DNA of 25,782 bases from IMG/VR virus record IMGVR_UViG_3300046467_001025, positions 1-25,782 of that record; one strand, 5' to 3'. Origin of the DNA: a virus. The first letter of the stretch is position 1; the number at the start of each line of letters is the position of its first letter. The position numbers were made by a program, and so were the translations under genes. Positions 1 to 6,905 of this stretch are shown here, piece by piece. The notes under the pieces are model-generated. The model was not told the origin of the DNA. It worked only from the letters and a program-made list of their open reading frames with translations, and ran no database searches.

Positions 1-87
1 GAAGTTGCTACCTGGAAGAATTCCTCCAGGAATGGCAAAACATTCCGTACTTTTAGAATGAAGAGAAGGAGAGAAGAAAATGAGTAA
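1..87 (+). CDS. 3' end of an upstream gene (partial, tentative)
   Basis: Frame 1 is open from the first base to the TAA at 85-87, giving 28 residues that end in a strongly basic/acidic tail (KRRREENE). The segment around WKNSSRNGKTF resembles the C-terminal pattern of small DUF736-like phage proteins (tryptophan, lysine/asparagine, then NGKT/F), but that is a weak resemblance over few residues. It would overlap the start of the next gene (ATG at 80) by 8 bases, in keeping with the tight packing here. A second frame is also open to a TGA at 59-61, so the frame choice is uncertain. Confidence 0.35.
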   Translation, partial: EVATWKNSSRNGKTFRTFRMKRRREENE

Positions 88-850
88 AATTACAATGGAC
101 TCTATTATAAAGGGAGTCGAAACAGTACCGCTAGTTACCATTATCCATGGTAAAGAGGCGGTGGGTAAAACATTCATGGCCTGTCAGAGTGACTCGCCAA
201 TTATGCTGGACCTGGAACATGGTGCAGAGATCCATGCTAACCAGAAGATCCCCTTGTATGGAAAGGACATAGTCTTTGACGATTGTATTGAAGCACTACG
301 TCTTATCTATGCTAACCATAAAAAAATGGGCGTAAAAACAGTTGTTGTTGACTCATTTGACTGGGTACAGAAACTTATCCATAATGAGGTCTGTAAGCAA
401 AAGAATGTGGAGACCATTGACGAGCTCAAATGGGGAGCAGGATATCAACTCTCTGCATCACTTGCCCAGGACTTTATCAATGGCCTGGACTCACTGAGAC
501 AGTTGGGCCTGGAGATTATTATAATCTGCCACACCCAGATAGTGAAAGTCGATGAGCCCATCCATGATTTGTACGAGGTCTATGATCTCAAATTGGATCG
601 GCTGATTCGGAATAATTTAAAGGAGTGGGCCACAATAATTGCCTTCTGTGAATTCGATCAGAAAACTCATCTCAAGGGTGAGAGATTTGGTCAGAAAGTT
701 TACAAGGCCATCTCCACTGGTGACCGGGTCATGCACACCGTACCACAGGCTGGCTTTGTTGCGAAGTCACGAATTCCAATACCTTCTCCGCTGCCATTAG
801 ATTGGAAGGTATTTAAATCAGAAATTAGTAAAGCTAGAAAAGGAGAATAA
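80..850 (+). CDS. Sak4-like AAA/RecA-fold ATPase (phage recombinase)
   Basis: 256-residue P-loop ATPase. Walker A is GKEAVGKT at residues 24-31 and Walker B is the hydrophobic strand ending VVVDS at 88-92. ICHTQ at 149-153 fits the polar-sensor position of RecA-fold ATPases. Length and motif spacing match the AAA_24/Sak4 group of phage single-strand annealing or recombination ATPases, which act with a ssDNA-binding protein in phage recombination and replication. The next gene is such a DUF669-type partner, which strengthens the call. The start has an AAGGAG-type ribosome site about 10 bases upstream. The stop overlaps the next ATG by one base (TAATG), so the two are probably translationally coupled. 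Activity is inferred from the family. Confidence 0.8.
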   Translation: MSKITMDSIIKGVETVPLVTIIHGKEAVGKTFMACQSDSPIMLDLEHGAEIHANQKIPLYGKDIVFDDCIEALRLIYANHKKMGVKTVVVDSFDWVQKLIHNEVCKQKNVETIDELKWGAGYQLSASLAQDFINGLDSLRQLGLEIIIICHTQIVKVDEPIHDLYEVYDLKLDRLIRNNLKEWATIIAFCEFDQKTHLKGERFGQKVYKAISTGDRVMHTVPQAGFVAKSRIPIPSPLPLDWKVFKSEISKARKGE

Positions 851-1386
851 TGGATTTAGGATTCAACGTAATGGACTACGCTCCCGGAAATGCTTCGGAG
901 ACAGAGTCCAAAGAATACACCCTGGCAACGCCAGGGAAATACAAGGTAGAGATCATCGATTCCAGTGAGGAAATTTCCGGAGCAGGAAATCGATATCTTA
1001 AATTGAAACTCTCTATCATGGAGGGTACGCACAAAGGAACATGGGTATGGGACAATTTAAACCTGTACCACCCCAAAGAAGATGTCCAAGGTCTGGCCCG
1101 TCAGATCCTGGGTACAATCTCAAAATCCTGTGGAATAATTGGTCCGAAAGATACTTCGGAGCTACATTATAAACCATTGTTTGCCCTCCTGGATGTTGAA
1201 CCGGAAGGAGATTATCCTGCCAAGAATGTGGTTAAGAAATATTCCCCCTTGGATCCTGGCACTGTAAAAGAGGCTGCGGTAAAGGTCACCAAAATACAAC
1301 TCGATAAGATTTCGGCCTTGCCGAATAAAGAGGGTGATGCACCTGTTGTGGACTCTGAGCCCCAGAAAGATGGGATTCCATTCTAA
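850..1386 (+). CDS. DUF669-type ssDNA-binding protein
   Basis: 178 residues. The N-terminus (GFNVMDYAPGN) followed by a beta-rich segment with GKYKVEIIDSSE, GNRYLKLKLSI and GTWVWDNLNLYHP is the pattern of DUF669 phage proteins, which are predicted OB-fold-like ssDNA-binding partners of Sak4 or similar recombinases. The C-terminal tail from about residue 150 is charged and ends GIPF, an acidic/hydrophobic tip of the kind SSB proteins use to recruit partners (inference). It has a good AAGGAG site and overlaps the ATPase stop by one base. Its own stop overlaps the HNH gene start by one base. No enzymatic motif is visible. Confidence 0.75.
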   Translation: MDLGFNVMDYAPGNASETESKEYTLATPGKYKVEIIDSSEEISGAGNRYLKLKLSIMEGTHKGTWVWDNLNLYHPKEDVQGLARQILGTISKSCGIIGPKDTSELHYKPLFALLDVEPEGDYPAKNVVKKYSPLDPGTVKEAAVKVTKIQLDKISALPNKEGDAPVVDSEPQKDGIPF

Positions 1387-1787
1387 TGGATCCAAAATTA
1401 TGTGTGTTTTGCGGGGGGGAGTACTATCCCCGCAACTCCCAAAGTAGACAAAAATATTGCAGCCGATCCTGTAAAGATAAACAGGCCTGGAAAAGGTTCA
1501 AGGACTCTGGAGATATTCGCCAAAGGAAGGGTGGATATAATCGGCTTACTTATATTTCAATCTGGTTGGAGCAGATGGACCTGAGTGTTCCCTGTTACTA
1601 CTGCAAAAAAAGATTGTTCCCGGAAGATAAATGGGTCCTGGATCATATGACTCCATTGAGTCAATTATCTAGTCGGAAGGAAATGCAATCCAAGGAGAAC
1701 CTCTGTATTGCGTGTGTATCTTGTAATGTCAAAAAGGGTAGCACTCCACTAAAAGAATTCCTGAAGCAAATTAAAAAAAATGGATAG
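1386..1787 (+). CDS. HNH homing-type endonuclease with N-terminal zinc knuckle
   Basis: 133 residues. An N-terminal zinc-binding module (C6, C9, C25, C29) is followed by an HNH core: CYYC at 70-73, the catalytic D86-H87 pair, ENL at 104-106, and CVSCN at 110-114 followed by KKG. The four cysteines of the core would hold a structural zinc and H87 is the expected general base. It starts on the TAATG overlap with the DUF669 gene and has no separate ribosome site. Free-standing HNH enzymes in phages are commonly selfish homing endonucleases or packaging-associated nickases. Its place in the replication module, away from the terminase, favours the former. Whether it acts on the intron sites in the capsid gene is unknown. 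Confidence 0.85.
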   Translation: MDPKLCVFCGGEYYPRNSQSRQKYCSRSCKDKQAWKRFKDSGDIRQRKGGYNRLTYISIWLEQMDLSVPCYYCKKRLFPEDKWVLDHMTPLSQLSSRKEMQSKENLCIACVSCNVKKGSTPLKEFLKQIKKNG

Positions 1788-1920
1788 ATTCTGTAACGAA
1801 TATTTTGCAATGAGGAAAAGAGTTAGGAAGGCAATTGCAAGTGAGAAGCATCGACAAAAAAGGGCGAAAGATTCTTACCAGTGTTACCTGGTGTACATGA
1901 AACGTAGAAAACTCATTTAA
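1780..1920 (+). CDS. small basic protein, 46 residues, unknown function
   Basis: ATG at 1780 overlaps the end of the HNH gene by 8 bases and the frame runs to TAA at 1918-1920, just before the ribosome site of the next gene. The product is rich in Arg and Lys (MRKRVRKAIA, KHRQKRAK, KRRK) and has two cysteines. It fills an otherwise empty gap in a tightly packed operon, which is the main support. The basic character suggests nucleic-acid binding, but no family is recognised. Without it there would be about 140 bases of non-coding sequence here. Confidence 0.45.
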   Translation: MDRFCNEYFAMRKRVRKAIASEKHRQKRAKDSYQCYLVYMKRRKLI

Positions 1921-1929
1921 GGGAGAGAA

Positions 1930-4083
1930 ATGATGCAGCTATCTATGTTCTACGGAGCTCGGGCCACCAAACCCACAAGGGTGGACTCGGATGAGTTCTG
2001 GGAGGACATAAGAACAGGGAAGTGGGAGACGGAGATAACAGATCTAAGAAATTTGCTCCGCTCGAAGGGCAAGGAGGCCTACAATGAAAAGAAGAAGGAG
2101 CTCTCGGCAATTACTATGTCTGGACTCTTCCTTCAACGTGCGGCTAACAGTATGGTCAAATACTCTGGTCTTATCCAGGGGGACATTGATTCTGTTGAGA
2201 ATCCGGAGCAGCTTAGGGACGAGCTCTCTCTGGATCCGCACGTTAGGGCCTCCTTCCTTTCTCCTTCCGGAAAAGGAGTTAAAATTGCTATCCGGGTTCC
2301 AGATAATCCTGAGAAACACAAGGAAGCATTCTTTGCAGCAGAACAGTATTTCCTGGAGAAACATGGAGTCACCATTGATCCATCCTGCAAAGATATTAAT
2401 CGGATCTGCTTCACCTCCTGGGATCCGGAGCTCAAAGGTAACGAGGATGCAATTCCGATTGAAGTTGGAGAGCGCCAGGAAATAGTTAAAACAGCTAGAC
2501 CCACTCAACAATATCAATATGGGACCGTTAGGTGGGGTGAGGTGTTTGAAAGTCAGGGGATGGTGCTCAAGGCGATTGGGAACACTATCCTGGTGCAATG
2601 CCCCTGGAGAGATCTCCATACCACTGGAAAAGATGGGGATCGATCCACTATCGTATTTACTGATGGAACTAAAGCTTTTAAATGTAGTCATGCCCATTGC
2701 GAAAGTCGTGGACCAAAAGACCTGGAGAATTATTTCACCAAGGGGGTCATTGCCAGGCACGCTGATCCATTCGAGAATAATTTTGCTGAGCCAATTGGCA
2801 GACCCCGAAAGACTAACCTGGTAAAAAAACAGGAACGTACAATTCAACCAATTGCAAAGGAGCTCCTGAATCCTCCTGGATTTGTTGGGGATTGGGCATC
2901 CTTCATTACTGATACTGCATGGTTCCCGCAGCCTGAGCTCGCCATTGGTGCTAGTTTGGCATTCACTGCTACTATGCTTGGTAGGAAAATTAGGGATGAA
3001 TCAGATATCAGACCAAATATATATGTTGCGGCCCTCGGAAGGACCGGAATAGGCAAGGAGCACGCTAGAAAGCTCACCAAGCTAATGTTTGCTCAAACAG
3101 GTGTCTCAGGGTTTGGAGCAGAGAAACTTTCAAGCAGGAGCGCAATTGAGCGCACGATTTCTGCTTCACCGTCCGCTTTGTACATGATTGATGAGTTCGG
3201 ACACTATATCTCTTCCATTATGAATCCCAACTCAAACTCACACCTGAGAGATGTTTCTTCCATGTTCCTGGAACTATATGGTTCGAGCTCAAGTAAGTTC
3301 TTTGGGACCGATAAGGCAAACGCCAGAGAAAATCCCAGGTTTGAGATCGATCAGCCAAGTGCATCAATTTATGGCACATCAACAAAAGAATCCTTTTGGG
3401 GATCCCTAACCAGTGAGGCTGTTAGTTCTGGAACACTCAATCGCTTCTGTATATTTGATGCACCGGAGGATAGACCGCCTGTTAATGAGGCAGGAATAAT
3501 TGGGAGCATACCAGTGGCACTCACTACCAAGGTTAGAGCATACAACGATATGCCTATTGACCCTGGTGCTAAAGGTAACATCACTGAGCTAAGTATCCCA
3601 AGGCCGTTGGTCATAACATCATCTGATGCAGCTAAGAAGATATTCCGGGCATTCCAGAAAGAAACACTGAGACTCTCAGATCTGGGAGCAGAGACCTCAT
3701 CAATGTGGGTGAGGGCTGCGGAGACTGCAAAGAAGATAGCACTCATCCTGGCTGGGTCCAGGTTCACAGATATTACTGCTGATGATGCAAACTATGGCTG
3801 CGAACTAACCTGCACTTTGGTGAAAAATGCGTGCGTCTCAATTAGAGAGAATCTAAGTGACAATGAGTATGAACGAGAAAGCAAAAGAGTTGAGACCATA
3901 ATTAGGAATAGTGGACCGAAGGGAATATCCATGAAAGATCTCGTCCAAAGAACACGGTTTCTCAAGTCCAGGATCCACCGAAAAGCATTGCTCGATGACC
4001 TGTATGAATCCGAGCTAATAAATAGGGAATCAAGAGCGATAGGTGTAAGCTCTAAACCGTCAATTGTCTGGTTTTGTGAATAG
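1930..4083 (+). CDS. primase-helicase fusion (VirE/BT4734-type AEP primase plus SF3/DUF3987-like ATPase)
   Basis: 717 residues with three visible parts. Residues about 60-180 form a primase-polymerase core of the VirE N-terminal/BT4734 type, with the acidic GDID motif at 84-87 and SPSGKGVKI at 111-119. Residues 224-257 carry a primase-like zinc motif (CPW, H230, then KCSHAHC). The C-terminal half is an ATPase with Walker A LGRTGIGK at 369-376 and Walker B YMIDEF at 418-423, resembling DUF3987-type phage helicases. It probably primes and unwinds DNA at the phage origin. The ribosome site GGGAGAG is 5-6 bases before an ATGATG pair, so the start may be either codon. No replicative DNA polymerase is in this window. 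A repeat-rich region begins at its stop codon. Confidence 0.8.
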   Translation: MMQLSMFYGARATKPTRVDSDEFWEDIRTGKWETEITDLRNLLRSKGKEAYNEKKKELSAITMSGLFLQRAANSMVKYSGLIQGDIDSVENPEQLRDELSLDPHVRASFLSPSGKGVKIAIRVPDNPEKHKEAFFAAEQYFLEKHGVTIDPSCKDINRICFTSWDPELKGNEDAIPIEVGERQEIVKTARPTQQYQYGTVRWGEVFESQGMVLKAIGNTILVQCPWRDLHTTGKDGDRSTIVFTDGTKAFKCSHAHCESRGPKDLENYFTKGVIARHADPFENNFAEPIGRPRKTNLVKKQERTIQPIAKELLNPPGFVGDWASFITDTAWFPQPELAIGASLAFTATMLGRKIRDESDIRPNIYVAALGRTGIGKEHARKLTKLMFAQTGVSGFGAEKLSSRSAIERTISASPSALYMIDEFGHYISSIMNPNSNSHLRDVSSMFLELYGSSSSKFFGTDKANARENPRFEIDQPSASIYGTSTKESFWGSLTSEAVSSGTLNRFCIFDAPEDRPPVNEAGIIGSIPVALTTKVRAYNDMPIDPGAKGNITELSIPRPLVITSSDAAKKIFRAFQKETLRLSDLGAETSSMWVRAAETAKKIALILAGSRFTDITADDANYGCELTCTLVKNACVSIRENLSDNEYERESKRVETIIRNSGPKGISMKDLVQRTRFLKSRIHRKALLDDLYESELINRESRAIGVSSKPSIVWFCE

Positions 4084-4097
4084 GTGTTACACCTATT
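4079..4097. promoter_or_regulatory. perfect 19-bp palindrome over the primase stop codon
   Basis: AATAGGTGT, one T, then ACACCTATT: nine-base arms with a one-base centre, overlapping the TAG stop of the primase-helicase gene. Its half-site ACACCTATT is the same word that recurs at 4230-4238 and inside the tandem repeats at 4285-4311. This suggests one protein recognises all of them, either as an operator or as replication-origin sites. Confidence 0.6.
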
Positions 4098-4284
4098 GAA
4101 TTGTGATACACCCAACAGAGGTAGCAATAGTAAGGTCTAGTAAGTAATAAGTGTAATATATATATGTATATGTACATACATAATATAAGGGTATTTAGGG
4201 GGGTATTATAGGGGATACCCTACACTTATACACCTATTGGCTGAGATCAATTGGAGTTACTGGGCTGGAAGCACATTTATAAAT
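4098..4284. other. AT-rich non-coding region, candidate DNA-unwinding stretch
   Basis: No convincing gene. The stretch from about 4125 to 4195 is very AT-rich, with runs of TA and a 10-bp palindrome TATGTACATA at 4169-4178. An imperfect hairpin GGGTAT/ATACCC lies at 4201-4220. A single ACACCTATT word is at 4230-4238. An AT-rich tract next to repeated binding words, directly after the primase-helicase gene, is the usual architecture of a phage or plasmid origin. A promoter for the terminase operon is an equally possible role. I found no clean -35/-10 pair. Confidence 0.4.
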
Positions 4285-4311
4285 TTACACCTATTACACC
4301 TATTACACCTA
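4285..4311. repeat. three tandem 9-bp repeats (TTACACCTA)
   Basis: TTACACCTA occurs three times head to tail without interruption at 4285-4293, 4294-4302 and 4303-4311. The array ends about 10 bases before the ribosome site (AAGGGA) of the small terminase gene. The unit shares ACACCTA with the palindrome at 4079-4097 and the single copy at 4230-4238. It is iteron-like or operator-like. Nine bases is slightly under one helical turn per repeat, so adjacent proteins would wrap around the DNA. Confidence 0.6.
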
Positions 4312-4331
4312 TGATCATTTGAAGGGATAGA

Positions 4332-4817
4332 ATGCCGAAGAGAAAACCAGTCATTAAAAGTAAGAAAGCACTGAGGAAAATCAGAGTCGATGCTGCAATG
4401 GAAACGGAGGAGTTTTGGGACAAGATATTCGATGCGATCTCTTCTGGCATTGCTCTCATGGAATACTGCCAGGTGGAGGACATACCATATACTGTGGTGC
4501 AAGGAAGGATGCGAAGGTCGCCTGAGCTCACGGCCCGCCTATCTCGCGCACGCGAGGCCAGGGCGCTCGTTCACGTTGAACAGATGGAGTCTGTTATTTC
4601 ACGCGTCGAGTCCGGAGAGTTGGATCCGAAACGGGCTTCGGTCAGTCTGGCTGGGCGGCAGTGGCTCAGCAGCCGAATGGATTCAAAGATCTGGGGAGAT
4701 CTCCAGAAGGTCCAGGCAGATATCAAAGTACAAGATGTTACCGAAGTATACCTGGACCAACTCAAGGATCTGATGCTGAAGCGTGAACCCAAGGTGATTA
4801 ACCCGGATGATGAGTGA
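4332..4817 (+). CDS. terminase small subunit
   Basis: 161 residues, basic N-terminus. A helix-rich DNA-binding region (about 25-85) with a helix-turn-helix-like segment (VEDIPYTVVQGRMRRSPEL) is followed by the terminase-type oligomerisation motif AGRQWLSSRMDSKIWGDLQ at about 106-124, resembling the KWLAGKLDPKKYGD signature of small terminases. It recognises the packaging site and stimulates the large subunit. The large terminase follows about 480 bases downstream, which supports the call. The ribosome site AAGGGA sits 6 bases before the ATG. The downstream charged tail ends PDDE. Confidence 0.75.
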   Translation: MPKRKPVIKSKKALRKIRVDAAMETEEFWDKIFDAISSGIALMEYCQVEDIPYTVVQGRMRRSPELTARLSRAREARALVHVEQMESVISRVESGELDPKRASVSLAGRQWLSSRMDSKIWGDLQKVQADIKVQDVTEVYLDQLKDLMLKREPKVINPDDE

Positions 4818-4860
4818 TCTATATGTTCGATTCCTAACATTATCGTACATATAGATTTTA
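4817..4860 (+). terminator. long hairpin followed by T-rich tract after the small terminase gene
   Basis: ATCTATATGT at 4817-4826 pairs perfectly with ACATATAGAT at 4847-4856. CGA/TCG can pair further inside, after one T-T mismatch, leaving a loop of about 12 bases. TTTTA follows the stem. It starts on the last base of the TerS stop codon. The stem is AT-rich, so it would be a weak intrinsic terminator. It may instead be an mRNA-processing or packaging-site element. Confidence 0.4.
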
Positions 4861-4870
4861 TCGGATAAAG

Positions 4871-5089
4871 ATGCAGACGAAATGCACACGGATGAGGAAG
4901 GATAATCGTAAGGCCAGCAATTGCAACGGATTGGAGCGGGGACTACTGGATTCATTACCCAATGACCCTCACTTTTGCCATATTTTTGGCCCCCCTTCGC
5001 GAAATGTTGGGGGCGGGTACGAGAGCAGGGTCACTATGCTCCCGGAATTATTTTTCAAAAAAAAATTCAAAAAAAATTATGTCAATTGA
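4871..5089 (+). CDS. uncertain small ORF between terminase genes (72 residues)
   Basis: An open frame starts at ATG 4871, with no good ribosome site, and ends in a lysine-rich tail encoded by the A-tract near 5058-5076. Its middle segment (FGPPSRNVGGGYESRV) looks protein-like, but I do not recognise a family. A second frame (from 4962) is open over the same stretch and runs into the small membrane protein at 5079. Both cannot easily be real, and the region may instead be a non-coding packaging site, since it carries a GC-rich hairpin. If it is a gene, expect a short accessory protein. Confidence 0.25.
   Translation: MQTKCTRMRKDNRKASNCNGLERGLLDSLPNDPHFCHIFGPPSRNVGGGYESRVTMLPELFFKKKFKKNYVN
4989..5014. 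other. GC-rich hairpin with central TTCGCGAA palindrome
   Basis: GCCCCC at 4989-4994 can pair with GGGGGC at 5009-5014, enclosing the palindrome TTCGCGAA at 4996-5003. It is a conspicuously GC-rich island in an AT-rich gap between the two terminase genes, where phages often place cos or pac sites. No T-run follows, so it is not a standard terminator. Its function is inferred from position only. Confidence 0.3.
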
Positions 5090-5222
5090 TATCACATTAG
5101 TTTGGTACTTTGTTTTCTCCTACATCTTTGGAGTTGCCACAGGGATGCTTGGTCTATTCTGGATCATGTTCTTCCTGGTGGAAGGTGGCAGCAAGATTAT
5201 TATAAAGAAGGAAGATCTGTGA
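5079..5222 (+). CDS. small membrane protein, 47 residues
   Basis: ATG at 5079 preceded by an A-rich tract, without a classic Shine-Dalgarno. The product has one long hydrophobic stretch (about residues 6-35; VWYFVFSYIFGVATG then GLFWIMFFLV) and a short lysine-rich tail, so one or two membrane passes with the tail in the cytoplasm is likely. The same frame is open further upstream (ATG 4962), but the hydrophobic part starts here and the longer N-terminus looks non-native. Its stop overlaps the next small ORF (TGTGA). It could be a holin-like or membrane-anchoring accessory protein. No family recognised. Confidence 0.5.
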   Translation: MSIDITLVWYFVFSYIFGVATGMLGLFWIMFFLVEGGSKIIIKKEDL

Positions 5223-5311
5223 AGACTGAGAGAGAGAAGCACCTGGAGCGATTGAGATTCCTCCATGAAGACGCTTTAAAATATTACAAAAAAAAATATG
5301 AAAAAAAATGA
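5219..5311 (+). CDS. tiny charged peptide, 30 residues, GTG start
   Basis: A GTG at 5219 overlaps the previous stop and is preceded by AAGGAAG with ideal spacing. The peptide is highly charged and helix-forming (KTEREKHLERL, then KYYKKKYEKK). It overlaps the start of the large terminase gene by 14 bases, so its translation may feed ribosomes to that gene, whose ATG sits in an A-tract with no Shine-Dalgarno. A leader role is inference. The upstream extension of the same frame lacks protein character. Confidence 0.4.
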   Translation: MKTEREKHLERLRFLHEDALKYYKKKYEKK

Positions 5312-6722
5312 ATTAGCATCCACCCTGGAGAAGTTCCAGAAGCGTTACGTCAACAACCCAAATTTATTTGTCCAGGAGATCCTGGGTGCAATCCCGGATG
5401 ACTGGCAAGCGGATGTATTGGACATGGTAGCAGGAGCAGGAAAGTACAAAGAGCAAATAAGGCGTATAAGTTGTGTTTCGGGTCATGGAGTGGGCAAAAG
5501 TTGTTGCGCGTCCTGGGTGGCAATTTGGCATATGATCTTCCGTTTTCCACAAAAGACAATAGTGACAGCGCCCTCTCACTCGCAATTGCATGACGCATTG
5601 GGCTCAGAAGTTCGTGCATGGATAACGATGCTTCCCAGTGTAATCCAGGATCAATTAGAGGTCCTTACAGAGCAGATCCGGCTGAAGGCTGCACCCAACG
5701 AAAGTTTCATTTCGTTCAGGGTTTCCAGGCCCGAATCGAGCGAGACATTGGCTGGAGTGCATTCAGAGAACGTAATTTTAATTTGCGATGAAAGTTCTGC
5801 TATCCCGGCCCAGATATTTGAGAGTGCAGCATCATCTCAATCTGGGGAGCACGCCACGACTTTACTGTTAGGTAACGGCACTCGAGCAACAGGATTCTTC
5901 TACGACACGCACAATAAGTTAGCCAGGGATTGGGAGACCCGGCGCATTTCCTGTTTAGATTCAAAGCGAGTCTCAAAAAAATTCGTTGAAGAGATCAAGT
6001 CTCGATATTCCGAAAATTCCAATCAATGGCGGGTACGCGTCTTAGGTCTCTTCCCGGAAGCAGATGAGGATTCGATCATTCCCAGGCATTTAGTTGAGAA
6101 GTCTATTGACCGGAAAGTAGATCCGATTGGTGGCCCAGTAACGATTGGAGTTGATGTAGCTCGTTTTGGTCAAGATAGCTCCGCTATCGCATTACGCCAG
6201 GGGAACACACTATTGGGCAATGTACAGACAAAGCGCGGCCTGGATACTATGCAAGTTGCAGGGTGGGTTAGGTCAGAGATGGAGGTCCTCAAGAAGAAGA
6301 AGCTTGAGATTGGCGATGTTTGTGTGGATTCCATAGGAATCGGAGCGGGGGTTGTAGATAAGTTGTTATCCGATGGCATAGATTGTCGCGGTATCAATGT
6401 TTCTGAGGCTCCCTCTATAAAGGGGCAGCATCTCAACTTACGCTCCGAGCTCTGGGAGAAGTGCAAGGAATGGTTCGAGGGCCGTGATGTAGTCATCCCC
6501 AATGATGAACAATTAGTAGCAGAGCTCTGTTCGGTCCGCTACAACTATTCTGCTTCCGGAAAAATAAAAGTTGAGAGTAAGGACGAGATCCGCCGCCGTC
6601 TTGGCCGCAATGCATCTCCCGATGCAGCAGACGCCCTCATTTTAACATTTGCCTCATATGCCACCAGGAAGTCTATCCCCTGGAACAAGCCCCTCATCCG
6701 TGAAATGCCTGGAATAGTATAA
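5298..6722 (+). CDS. terminase large subunit (packaging ATPase/nuclease)
   Basis: 474 residues, normal length for this family. The ATPase has Walker A SGHGVGKS at 61-68, Walker B VILICDES at 159-166, and the coupling motif TTLLLGN at 187-193. The RNase H-like nuclease has its acidic residues in GVDVARFG (D286), VCVDSIGIGAG (D344) and SPDAADALI near the C-terminus. It drives DNA into the prohead through the portal and cuts the concatemer. All catalytic motifs are intact. It overlaps a 30-residue ORF at its start and has no clear ribosome site of its own. A repeat-rich gap follows before the portal gene. Confidence 0.95.
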   Translation: MKKNELASTLEKFQKRYVNNPNLFVQEILGAIPDDWQADVLDMVAGAGKYKEQIRRISCVSGHGVGKSCCASWVAIWHMIFRFPQKTIVTAPSHSQLHDALGSEVRAWITMLPSVIQDQLEVLTEQIRLKAAPNESFISFRVSRPESSETLAGVHSENVILICDESSAIPAQIFESAASSQSGEHATTLLLGNGTRATGFFYDTHNKLARDWETRRISCLDSKRVSKKFVEEIKSRYSENSNQWRVRVLGLFPEADEDSIIPRHLVEKSIDRKVDPIGGPVTIGVDVARFGQDSSAIALRQGNTLLGNVQTKRGLDTMQVAGWVRSEMEVLKKKKLEIGDVCVDSIGIGAGVVDKLLSDGIDCRGINVSEAPSIKGQHLNLRSELWEKCKEWFEGRDVVIPNDEQLVAELCSVRYNYSASGKIKVESKDEIRRRLGRNASPDAADALILTFASYATRKSIPWNKPLIREMPGIV

Positions 6723-6724
6723 AA

Positions 6725-6790
6725 GTGTTACCGTGTTACCGCGTTACCGGGTAACAGTAATTTGTTACTATTCGTTACCGGGTAACGGTA
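6725..6790. promoter_or_regulatory. array of GTTACC half-sites (operator-like or late control region)
   Basis: GTTACC occurs at 6727-6732, 6735-6740 and 6743-6748, an exact 8-base spacing. Inverted GGTAAC follows at 6750-6755. A second perfect inverted pair GTTACC-G-GGTAAC lies at 6774-6786, and an isolated GTTAC at 6764-6768 is between them. Two identical 13-bp palindromes plus direct half-sites in 66 non-coding bases strongly suggest a repressor or activator binding region ahead of the structural operon. The word differs from the ACACCTA repeats before TerS, so a second DNA-binding protein is likely. Confidence 0.6.
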
Positions 6791-6814
6791 ATTTCCTATG
6801 GACTTCCAATAAGC

Positions 6815-6843
6815 TTGACTTTAAGTTGTCTTCGAGTTAGTGT
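6815..6843 (+). promoter_or_regulatory. weak sigma70-like promoter candidate before the portal gene
   Basis: TTGACT at 6815-6820 is a good -35 match. A 17-base spacer leads to TAGTGT at 6838-6843, which is a poor -10. It lies between the GTTACC array and the portal start, where a late-operon promoter would be expected. The portal ATG at 6906 has no obvious Shine-Dalgarno. Low confidence. Confidence 0.25.
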
Positions 6844-6905
6844 GCCTCTATATGTAGATTGGTCATACCACTTTACCAATTATCAATAACATAAACGCAC
6901 AATAC

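Noticed and set aside
2044-2847. 267-codon minus-strand open frame
   Set aside because: It is the shadow of the primase-helicase gene, which has clear motifs on the + strand.
4240-4284. Promoter TTGGAG ... TTATAA before the small terminase
   Set aside because: The spacing is about 20 bases and the boxes are poor matches; not reported as a promoter.
4285-4311. CRISPR-like array
   Set aside because: The repeats are 9 bases and contiguous with no spacers; better read as iterons or operators.
5102-5311. 69-codon version of the small charged ORF
   Set aside because: The upstream part is an out-of-frame shadow of the membrane protein; the GTG at 5219 with a good ribosome site explains the real part.
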